Below the pieces are notes generated by a model, which was not told the origin of the DNA, made no database searches, and saw nothing but the letters and a program-made list of their open reading frames with translations. DNA of 64,000 nt from Bacillus sp. AFS015802 (lineage in GTDB: Bacteria; Bacillota; Bacilli; Bacillales; Bacillaceae_B): assembly GCF_002561455.1 (NCBI RefSeq), contig NZ_NTUP01000003.1, positions 76,308 to 140,307 on the forward strand. Reading direction: 5' to 3'. Both the position numbers and the translations under genes were made by a program. This document shows positions 1-6,395 of this stretch, piece by piece. The stretch's first letter is position 1, and each line of letters starts with the position of its first letter.

Positions 1-130
1 AAGCAGCCTCCTTTCTATTTTCTGGGGGCTTGAGCAAGCCTCTCCGCTTTTCAATAACGCCGAAAAGGCAAAGGGCGCCTTTCCGGCATTCTCTTCTTAT
101 GCTTGTCGCCTTTTTGCAAGCCCCTCAGCT
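1..130. repeat. Degenerate copy of a palindromic intergenic repeat
   Basis: This stretch lies downstream of the oxidase operon and shares an ordered set of blocks with the element at 28211-28367: an AAGCC-rich tail ending in CCGCTTTT, a centre of the form AAAAGGC-N-GCCTTT, then CTTATGCTTGTCG, then a second AAGCCCCTCAGCTTTT tail. The centre (58-87) folds as an 11-bp hairpin on either strand and may help end the minus-strand operon. The 5' half seen in the other copy (the CGGCGGCT and CATAAGCC blocks) is absent, so this copy looks decayed. Block order is seen directly; common origin is inferred. Confidence 0.55.
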
Positions 131-134
131 TTTT

Positions 135-1781
135 TTACCACATTTTATAACCTTTAGACGCTGGGGGGGCGTTTTGGATCATGTCGATGAATGGGACGGT
201 GTAGGCGACCAGAATGAGTGCCGCTAAAATCGTCAGCCAAATTTTCCAGTTTTCGAGGGCCATCGGTGTTCTCTCGGCTGTCTCTGCCTTTTCTCCTACT
301 GGAAATTCTTCCTCTCCCTTTGGCGCGAAGAAAGCCAAATTGATAAAGATATATAGAACCAGAATGATACCGATGAAAAGAATTGTTCCCCCTACGGCCT
401 GTGCGATTTGATAAGGAATCCAGTCAAGGGCCTGGGGCGCATCTCCATAGGTGGAGAAAGAAGATCGTCTCGGGGCACCAAGTAGTCCCACTGCATGCAT
501 GGCGCCTGACATGATACTCATTCCCACAGACCATACAATGGCCTGCACGATGGCCAATTTGTTCATGGCTTTCGTTAAGACTCGCCCCGTTAGATGAGGG
601 ACAAGCCAATAAGAAATTCCGAAGAAAGTCAGTACGACTGAAGTAGCCAATGTTAAGTGAAAGTGCCCTGTCACCCAAATCGTATTATGCACCACTTGAT
701 TCATCTGGTTGGAGGCATTGATCAAGCCTCCTGCACCGGCAGGAATGAAAGCGACCATCCCGATGAACGGTACGGTAAAGCGGGCATCTCCCCAAGGAAG
801 CTTCTTAAACCATCCGAATAACCCGGTCGCCCCTTTGGATCTCCCGTACATCTCAAAGGTAGCAAACAATGAGAACGCCGTCATAAGGGAAGGGATCACC
901 ACCATGAACGTCAGGACTACCTGCAGGAATTTCCAATAGGCATCAATTCCCGGCTCCACTAATTGGTGATGAAAGCCGACTGGAATCGAGAAGAGAAGGA
1001 ACAGGATAAAAGACAGCCGTGCCAAGGAATCGGAAAAGATTTTCCCCCCGATGATTTTGGGAATGATCACGTACCATGCCATGTAAGCCGGCAGCAGCCA
1101 GAAATACACGAGAGGATGACCGAAATACCAGAATAATGTACGGCTGACAAGAACGTCGACCCTGTCCACCAAACCAAGGGACCAGGGGAGGAGCTGGAAT
1201 AGAACGGTGCCTGCTACCCCGATGGTGGCGACGATCCATAAGACGGTGTTAATGACAGCCATGAAGGTTAACAGTGGGCTCGGTTGTCCCGGATGTTCTT
1301 TCCTCCAGCTCATGTATTTCATGATCATCCCAGCCCCGCCGAGCCAACTGCCGACTACTACGAAGGTTAGGCCCAAGTAAAAGATCCAGTGTGCCATGAG
1401 TGGGGCATAGAATGTATAAAGGACCGTTGCTTCATTTAGCAGGATCATGACTGCAGCCATGATGGTACCGAGAAGCATGACCCAGAATCCCAACCATCCC
1501 ATGAAGCGGGATTTTACGGAGTAAGTCCCGGAAGTCCGGGAAATGGCAGCATGCTGGAAGCCGAGGATAAAGAACGTCGTCAGTACTAATCCGAGTAATA
1601 CGCCGTGAACAGTCAAAACTTGATAATATCCAATCCCAGCAGGCAACGTGAATCTGCCTGACCGGACCAGAACCTGCAACAGCCCTGCCAATCCGCCTAG
1701 TGCCAGTGCAGCAAATCCAACATAGATATGGGCCATGGCGAGTGACGCATCTTTCTTATCGATTCTCACAAATGGTTTCAT
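135..1781 (-). CDS. cbaA: ba3-type cytochrome c oxidase subunit I
   Basis: 548-residue polytopic membrane protein of the haem-copper oxidase superfamily, B branch (ba3/b(o/a)3 type). It reduces O2 to water at a haem-CuB centre and pumps protons. Visible signatures are a low-spin haem His in LTVHGVLLG, the CuB region YFGHPLVYF with His and the Tyr that is crosslinked in this superfamily, a second His pair in GFHHQL, and the haem-ligand block TGHFHLTL. About thirteen hydrophobic segments are present. It is the last gene of a three-gene minus-strand operon and starts directly after the stop of subunit II. Compact length and the very short subunit II favour the B-type over the aa3 type. The symbol follows the Geobacillus/Bacillus cbaAB naming. 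Confidence 0.93.
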   Translation of the reverse strand: MKPFVRIDKKDASLAMAHIYVGFAALALGGLAGLLQVLVRSGRFTLPAGIGYYQVLTVHGVLLGLVLTTFFILGFQHAAISRTSGTYSVKSRFMGWLGFWVMLLGTIMAAVMILLNEATVLYTFYAPLMAHWIFYLGLTFVVVGSWLGGAGMIMKYMSWRKEHPGQPSPLLTFMAVINTVLWIVATIGVAGTVLFQLLPWSLGLVDRVDVLVSRTLFWYFGHPLVYFWLLPAYMAWYVIIPKIIGGKIFSDSLARLSFILFLLFSIPVGFHHQLVEPGIDAYWKFLQVVLTFMVVIPSLMTAFSLFATFEMYGRSKGATGLFGWFKKLPWGDARFTVPFIGMVAFIPAGAGGLINASNQMNQVVHNTIWVTGHFHLTLATSVVLTFFGISYWLVPHLTGRVLTKAMNKLAIVQAIVWSVGMSIMSGAMHAVGLLGAPRRSSFSTYGDAPQALDWIPYQIAQAVGGTILFIGIILVLYIFINLAFFAPKGEEEFPVGEKAETAERTPMALENWKIWLTILAALILVAYTVPFIDMIQNAPPASKGYKMW

Positions 1782-2258
1782 CTAGTCCACCACCTTTATC
1801 ATAGATTTCATCGTGTGATGCCCGACACCACAATATTCATTACATACAATGAGGAACTCTCCGGTCTTATCAAGTGTTGTTGTGTACTCGCTGACAAACC
1901 CCGGTTCAAGCATCATGTTGATATTGGTTCCTGCCACTTCAAACCCGTGAACGACGTCTTTGGTAGTGGCGGTGATCTTCAGTGTAGAGCCCTTGGGGAT
2001 TTCAATTTCCCCTGGGGTATAAAGGAAAGCAGAAGCAACAAATACCAGCTCATAATCCCAGTCCTTACCCTCCACTTTCTTTAGTCCCGGTTCGTTAAAC
2101 GGGGCAATTTTGTCAACCTGCTCCGGATTGACGTAAGCCTTCGCGCTTGGGGGCTGATGACCCTGGTGAAAAGCGCTGATTCCCAAGATGATTAAAAATA
2201 AAATAAGAGACCCTGTACCTAACGTTAACCACCATTTCTCATAGCGGTGCATATGCAT
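1782..2258 (-). CDS. cbaB: ba3-type cytochrome c oxidase subunit II (CuA protein)
   Basis: 158-residue subunit that accepts electrons from cytochrome c through a binuclear CuA site outside the membrane. One N-terminal membrane anchor (about residues 11-33) is followed by a cupredoxin domain. The CuA ligands are visible: a His in VVHGFEV and the C-x3-C-x3-H-x2-M array in CNEYCGVGHHTM. I chose the ATG at 2258 (protein MHMHRYEKWW) because GGAG lies nine bases upstream; an in-frame upstream ATG at 2276 lacks a good ribosome site and would overlap the previous gene. Having only one transmembrane helix is typical of ba3 oxidases, where a separate small subunit supplies the second helix. Confidence 0.92.
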   Translation of the reverse strand: MHMHRYEKWWLTLGTGSLILFLIILGISAFHQGHQPPSAKAYVNPEQVDKIAPFNEPGLKKVEGKDWDYELVFVASAFLYTPGEIEIPKGSTLKITATTKDVVHGFEVAGTNINMMLEPGFVSEYTTTLDKTGEFLIVCNEYCGVGHHTMKSMIKVVD

Positions 2259-2276
2259 GATCCAACACTCCTTCAA

Positions 2277-2426
2277 TTAAAAACGATTCAGAAATAGTAT
2301 GAATACCCCAAGCCATGTAAGGACTAAAAAACCGCCTAAAAATAATACGGAAGTAAAGGTACCTTTTAAAGAGTTCGTTTCCTCCGACTTGACTTCTGTT
2401 TCTTGCCGTAATTCCGGTTTTCCCAT
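2277..2426 (-). CDS. Cytochrome c oxidase small subunit IIa
   Basis: 49-residue protein with a charged N-terminus (MGKPELRQETEVKSEE) and one hydrophobic helix (about residues 23-46). Size, topology and position as first gene, just upstream of the CuA subunit, match subunit IIa of ba3-type oxidases, which replaces the first helix missing from subunit II. The start at 2426 has GGAAGGA upstream; in-frame ATGs at 2435 and 2444 are alternatives. Its stop lies 18 bases before the subunit II start, so the genes are co-transcribed. Confidence 0.85.
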   Translation of the reverse strand: MGKPELRQETEVKSEETNSLKGTFTSVLFLGGFLVLTWLGVFILFLNRF

Positions 2427-2470
2427 TCCTCTCATTCCTTCCATCAATGGATGACTGATTTGATACCTCT

Positions 2471-2513
2471 ATCATAAGCGGCTCAAGTATAAGAATCTGT
2501 GATAAATGTCACA
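2471..2513 (-). promoter_or_regulatory. Predicted FNR/CRP-type activated promoter of the ba3 oxidase operon
   Basis: On the minus strand a perfect TGTGA-N6-TCACA palindrome (2498-2513) is followed by TATGAT at 2476-2471. If transcription starts seven bases past the -10, at about 2464, the palindrome centre sits at -41.5, the standard class II position for activators of the CRP/FNR family. No good -35 hexamer is seen, as expected for an activated promoter. TGTGA-N6-TCACA is the reported Fnr consensus in B. subtilis. Sequence match and spacing are seen; the identity of the regulator is inferred. Confidence 0.65.
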
Positions 2514-2629
2514 CAAAGAGGGGGAGTTTGTGAAAAAAATGTGAAGTGATGGGAAAATGGGCCATCTGTTGTGTTCATTTGTCTATGGGTTATGCATAGG
2601 TTGTAGGTATGAGGGAAGGAGACGATTGA

Positions 2630-2764
2630 ATGGAAAAGTATTATTGTAAACAATGCTGCCAGATCTTTTCTTGTAAAATGGATTGTCCTCAATGCCAACT
2701 GCCGGTAGAAGCGAAGATTCACATCCAGGTCCATCATCAGCAGGGGAAAAAAGATCATCGGTGA
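2630..2764 (+). CDS. Small Cys-rich (zinc-ribbon-like) protein
   Basis: 44-residue ORF starting with ATG seven bases after a perfect AAGGAGA. It begins MEKYYCKQCCQIFSCKMDCP and has six cysteines in its first 22 residues, including CxxCC and CPQC pairs, followed by a basic, His-rich tail. The pattern suggests a small metal-binding knuckle, but I do not recognise the family. It reads toward the SDR gene 65 bases downstream and could be its operon partner. The whole length overlaps part of the in-frame upstream extension of the SDR reading frame, so only one of the two can be coding there; the ribosome site favours this ORF. Confidence 0.6.
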   Translation: MEKYYCKQCCQIFSCKMDCPQCQLPVEAKIHIQVHHQQGKKDHR

Positions 2765-2829
2765 GACTTTCGGGTGCTCTCTGTGCTAATATAGAGAAGA
2801 TTCAAATTACAGATAAGGTGGTGGGGAAA

Positions 2830-3600
2830 TTGTTTGTTCCTTCATTTTCATTAAAGGATAAATTAGCTGTGGTCACTGGTGCTGGCCGGGGAATCGGACG
2901 TGCCCTCAGTATTGGGTTAGCGGAAGCCGGGGCCGATGTGGTCCTGTTAGCAAGAACAAGGGAAGATCTCGAGGAAACAGCCGGTGAAATAAAGAAACTT
3001 GGAAGGAAAGCGCATATCCTCCCAACAGATGTGACATCACGTGAAGACATCAGAAAAGCGATAGCCTACATAGAAGATCATGACTTATCCATCGATATCC
3101 TGATAAATAACGCAGGAATGAACATCCGTTCGGCAGCCCTCGAGGTGACCGATGACGAATGGGAAAAAATCATGGATACGAATTTGAAATCTGCCTTTAT
3201 GATGAGTCAGGAAGCAGGCAACCATATGAAAGAGAGGAACCGGGGGAAAATAATCAATATTGCCTCTGTCGCTGGCCACGTAGCCCTCAGGACAGGTGTG
3301 GTTTATGCTTCCACGAAAGCAGCCATGATTCAAATGACGAAGGTATTAGCCATGGAATGGGGAAAATACAATATTAATGTAAACAGCATCGGGCCATGGT
3401 ATTTCAAAACACCATTAACCAGGGAGCTCTTACAAAATGAGGAGTATGTGAATGATATACTGGCGGTGACGCCACTGAAAAGGATCGGGGAGCTGGATGA
3501 ATTAGTCGGGCCTGCCGTGTTCCTTTCATCGGATGCTTCAAACTATGTGACGGGACAAACCCTTTTTGTAGACGGCGGGATGACGATTCACGGATTTTGA
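2830..3600 (+). CDS. SDR-family oxidoreductase
   Basis: About 256-residue classical short-chain dehydrogenase/reductase, NAD(P)-dependent, cytosolic. Motifs in order: cofactor-binding TGAGRGIG near residue 16, NNAG, the catalytic Ser in IASVAG, and YASTK (Tyr/Lys of the active site), ending with the usual VDGG near the C-terminus. The closest known types are gluconate 5-dehydrogenase-like and 3-oxoacyl-reductase-like SDRs; the substrate cannot be told from sequence. I chose TTG at 2830 because AAGGTGGTGGGG precedes it and it gives a family-standard length; the frame stays open upstream to 2683, but that extension has no SDR homology. A strong terminator follows. Confidence 0.82.
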   Translation: MFVPSFSLKDKLAVVTGAGRGIGRALSIGLAEAGADVVLLARTREDLEETAGEIKKLGRKAHILPTDVTSREDIRKAIAYIEDHDLSIDILINNAGMNIRSAALEVTDDEWEKIMDTNLKSAFMMSQEAGNHMKERNRGKIINIASVAGHVALRTGVVYASTKAAMIQMTKVLAMEWGKYNINVNSIGPWYFKTPLTRELLQNEEYVNDILAVTPLKRIGELDELVGPAVFLSSDASNYVTGQTLFVDGGMTIHGF

Positions 3601-3613
3601 TTTCCGATTATAT

Positions 3614-3650
3614 TAAAGGCTAACCTTACGTCAAGGTTAGCCTTTTTGTT
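3614..3650. terminator. Bidirectional Rho-independent terminator
   Basis: AAAGGCTAACCTT pairs with AAGGTTAGCCTTT around a short loop and is followed by a T run. It lies between the SDR gene and the convergent cheX-like gene and can serve both. Confidence 0.9.
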
Positions 3651-3656
3651 TATTCT

Positions 3657-4106
3657 CTATTCAATCATCAAAATGACTAAGAATTCGCCCACATGTTCAA
3701 TGGAAATCGGCAGTTTTAAAGCTTTGTCGAAGCCATACATTTTGGATTGCCCCACAATGACCGTCGGCGGTGTGATGTCCAGTGAATGGCCGCCCCCCGC
3801 GAGAAGTGTGGCGAGATTACCCGCAATCATATTCCCGAGTTCGCCCGCAAAAGATTCAAGCATGGCACCATCAAGTGGCATTCCGAACATGGATGCGCCG
3901 AGACCCTGAAAGCTGGCTTCTTCTCCATCAATGATCATTCTTCCCCGCACATCTCCTGTGAATCCGATAAGCACGCCGATTTTATGCTGACTGAACGGCT
4001 CTGCCAGCAATGAGGGCTTTGAAACGGTAACACTCAAGGGTATGACCCCTTTAATCGCTTCTACTGAACTATTAAGTATATCTGTGACACTTTTCGTTAA
4101 AATCAT
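3657..4106 (-). CDS. cheX: CheX-like chemotaxis phosphatase
   Basis: 149-residue protein of the CheC/CheX/FliY family, which dephosphorylates CheY-P. The family's catalytic helix is visible as ESFAGELGNMIAGN (Glu and Asn spaced E-x2-N), preceded by the GFTGDVRGRM beta region. One such helix, not two, marks the CheX type. The gene stands alone, convergent to the SDR gene; no other chemotaxis gene is adjacent, and the only chemoreceptor in the window is 38 kb away. It starts at ATG 4106 behind GGAGGAT. Confidence 0.82.
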   Translation of the reverse strand: MILTKSVTDILNSSVEAIKGVIPLSVTVSKPSLLAEPFSQHKIGVLIGFTGDVRGRMIIDGEEASFQGLGASMFGMPLDGAMLESFAGELGNMIAGNLATLLAGGGHSLDITPPTVIVGQSKMYGFDKALKLPISIEHVGEFLVILMIE

Positions 4107-4307
4107 GTCGTATCCTCCAGTATTTTGTCAGTATCATCATACCATATTACCTATGAGGAAAGGATGATATTTAGCTCTTCTATTCATACTAAAGTACTAT
4201 TTTGTGGTGAGTGCTTTTAAATAGAAACAAAACATCATCCGGCATACATGTTTTATTTCTTTATGGAAAACCTATCCTTACATGGAAGTGTAAGGAGTGG
4301 ACATCTA

Positions 4308-5378
4308 ATGCCGAAAATACTCTCAGTAGAAACGGAAATACCACCAGTGAAAATCACACAGAATGAAGCGGCGGAATTTGCGAAACAATTGTTTTCTTCG
4401 AGTTTCAGGGATATAAGCCGTTTGATCAATGTGTTTCAAAATGGTGAAATAGACAGTCGTTATTTTGTGAAGGATCTGGAGTGGTTTTCCAAGGATCATT
4501 CCTTTCAGGAAAAGAACGACGAATTTATCCATCATGCGGTTGACTTGGGAAGTAAAGTGGTCGACAAATGCCTTTCCCGTCACCAACTCACATTGGAAGA
4601 AATCGACGCCATCATAACCATCTCAACATCTGGTCTTTCCACCCCGAGTCTTGAAGCCAGAATCATGAATCAGCTGCCATTTTCTCCACATGTAAAACGA
4701 ATTCCGATCTGGGGACTGGGGTGTGCAGGAGGAGCGAGCGGATTATCAAGGGCTTACGAATACTGTTTAGCTTTCCCGGGCGCAAATGTTCTCGTTCTCT
4801 CCATCGAATTGTGTTCATTGACCTTTCAACACGGAGACCGATCAAAGAGTAACTTGATCGGGACCTCGCTTTTCGCAGATGGTGTGGCATGTGCCCTTGT
4901 CTGTGGGGATGATAGTCCTCTCATAAAAGGGATCACAGAGCCATTGCCTGCGATCGTTGCCACCCAATCCACGCTGCTTGAAGACTCATTGGATGTGATG
5001 GGGTGGGAAGTGAAGGAAAACGGGTTGTATGTCGTATTTTCCAAGGACATCCCGACGCTGGTGAAAAATTGGCTTCGTCCGAATGTTGAAGGGTTCATTC
5101 ATTCGAATGGGATAGAGCTTGGGGATATTAAGCATTTCGTCGCCCATCCCGGAGGAAAGAAAGTGATTGAAGCGTATAGGGAGTCTCTGGGGATGGATGA
5201 AAGCATGACAACCGAATCCATGAAGGTGTTGAAGGAGTACGGCAATATGTCTTCCGTCACGATTCTTTATGTGCTCAAACAATTCATGGATAAAGGCTGT
5301 GAGCATGGAGATATAGGACTCGGAACGGCTCTGGGTCCGGGATTCAGTTCAGAACTCCTATTGATGAGGTGGGAATGA
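4308..5378 (+). CDS. bpsA: Type III polyketide synthase (alkylpyrone synthase)
   Basis: 356-residue chalcone-synthase-fold enzyme that extends long-chain acyl-CoA with malonyl-CoA to make alkylpyrones in Bacillus. The catalytic triad is visible: Cys139 in LGCAGGASG, His280 in VAHPGG and Asn313 in YGNMSS. The ATG at 4308 follows TAAGGAGTGG; an upstream in-frame ATG at 4248 lacks a ribosome site. The stop overlaps the start of the next gene (ATGA), and that gene is the methyltransferase that O-methylates the pyrone in B. subtilis (bpsA-bpsB), which supports the assignment. Confidence 0.92.
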   Translation: MPKILSVETEIPPVKITQNEAAEFAKQLFSSSFRDISRLINVFQNGEIDSRYFVKDLEWFSKDHSFQEKNDEFIHHAVDLGSKVVDKCLSRHQLTLEEIDAIITISTSGLSTPSLEARIMNQLPFSPHVKRIPIWGLGCAGGASGLSRAYEYCLAFPGANVLVLSIELCSLTFQHGDRSKSNLIGTSLFADGVACALVCGDDSPLIKGITEPLPAIVATQSTLLEDSLDVMGWEVKENGLYVVFSKDIPTLVKNWLRPNVEGFIHSNGIELGDIKHFVAHPGGKKVIEAYRESLGMDESMTTESMKVLKEYGNMSSVTILYVLKQFMDKGCEHGDIGLGTALGPGFSSELLLMRWE

Positions 5379-5944
5379 TGCTCTACTTTATCCTGTTTTT
5401 CTCGGTATTGCTGGTACAAAGACTTGTGGAGCTTTACATTGCAAGATCGAATGAAAAGTGGATGAAACAGCAGGGTGCAAAGGAATATGGACAGGCCCAT
5501 TATAAGATGATGGTGGGCATCCACATCGCGTTTTTCATTTCCCTGCTCATTGAAGGAGGGATCTTTCACTCCGGGGTCAATCCCTACTGGCCGTTTTTAC
5601 TTGGTGGGTTTATCCTCACACAGCTCGGAAGGATATGGGCGATCGCTTCTCTTGGGAAGTATTGGAATACCAAGATCATCGTACTCCCGGATGCCGAAGT
5701 CGTGGCCAAGGGTCCTTATAAACATTTGAAACACCCAAATTATTTGATTGTGACACTGGAATTTCTAATTGTTCCGTTACTTTTTAACGCCTATTGGACT
5801 CTGTTCATCTTTGCGTTATTAAATCAATTCATTCTTTCCATCCGCATCCCTCTTGAGGAACACGCCCTGAAGAAAGAGACGGATTATAATAAGGTCCACG
5901 TCAATACCAGAGTGTGGATTCCCCTATTCAAAAAAGAAAAATGA
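5375..5944 (+). CDS. bpsB: Alkylpyrone O-methyltransferase, isoprenylcysteine methyltransferase family
   Basis: 189-residue integral membrane protein of the ICMT/YpbQ type, with about five hydrophobic segments and the C-terminal family signature (GPYKHLKHPNYLIV and a late EEHAL). In B. subtilis the orthologue methylates the triketide pyrones made by BpsA. The start ATG overlaps the bpsA stop by four bases, so translation is probably coupled. A second ATG at 5378 is an alternative start. Confidence 0.88.
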   Translation: MMLYFILFFSVLLVQRLVELYIARSNEKWMKQQGAKEYGQAHYKMMVGIHIAFFISLLIEGGIFHSGVNPYWPFLLGGFILTQLGRIWAIASLGKYWNTKIIVLPDAEVVAKGPYKHLKHPNYLIVTLEFLIVPLLFNAYWTLFIFALLNQFILSIRIPLEEHALKKETDYNKVHVNTRVWIPLFKKEK

Positions 5945-5952
5945 TTTTCTTA

Positions 5953-5981
5953 TTGAAAATGATTATCAATTTTGATAAGAT
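5953..5981 (+). promoter_or_regulatory. Candidate Fur-controlled promoter
   Basis: TGAAAATGATTATCA (5954-5968) matches the 7-1-7 Fur box TGATAATNATTATCA with one mismatch. It overlaps the -35 of a plausible sigma-A promoter, TTGAAA (5953-5958), 17 bases, TAAGAT (5976-5981). A weaker Fur-like site, TGAAAATTATTCTCA, lies at 5994-6008, downstream of the likely transcription start. The only gene it can drive before a terminator is the small ORF at 6040. Match and overlap are seen; Fur binding is inferred. Confidence 0.5.
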
Positions 5982-6039
5982 TCTAATTGAAGATGAAAAT
6001 TATTCTCAGGACGTAATTTACAAAAGGGTGGGGACAAAA

Positions 6040-6210
6040 ATGGTATGGTTTTTGATATTGTTTACTGTAACAGCGTACGTCTTCATGATGAAATATGTTT
6101 TATCCAATGTAATGAAGAATCCGGCACAACGGAAGAACATATCTTCATACCAGGCGAACTCTAAATCATTTGTCCATTCAAATCTGATAGCAACCGATAC
6201 AACACGATAG
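6040..6210 (+). CDS. Small single-pass membrane protein, possibly iron-regulated
   Basis: 56-residue ORF beginning MVWFLILFTVTAYVFMMKY: one N-terminal hydrophobic helix (residues 2-24) and a polar, Ser/Asn/Lys-rich C-terminal half. The ATG follows AAAAGGGTGGGG. It has its own Fur-like promoter and is followed by a terminator, so it looks like a monocistronic unit between bpsB and dynA. I do not recognise a family. Confidence 0.6.
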   Translation: MVWFLILFTVTAYVFMMKYVLSNVMKNPAQRKNISSYQANSKSFVHSNLIATDTTR

Positions 6211-6216
6211 ATAAAC

Positions 6217-6256
6217 CAAGCCTTTCTTCTTTGGAAGAGGGCTTTTTATTTTGTCT
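6217..6256 (+). terminator. Rho-independent terminator
   Basis: AAGCCTTTCTT and AAGAGGGCTT pair imperfectly around CTTTGG and are followed by TTTTATTTTG. It ends the small membrane-protein unit just before dynA. Confidence 0.7.
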
Positions 6257-6395
6257 TTTTCCTTCATCTTGTCCTCTGCATATACTGGAATTATTCGAAG
6301 AGTCCCCTTTTGGTATGATTTCATAGAGAATTTGGATGAAATACGATAAAATAAAAACGTTATCATTCTTCTTAAGAGCAGAAAGGAAATAGACT

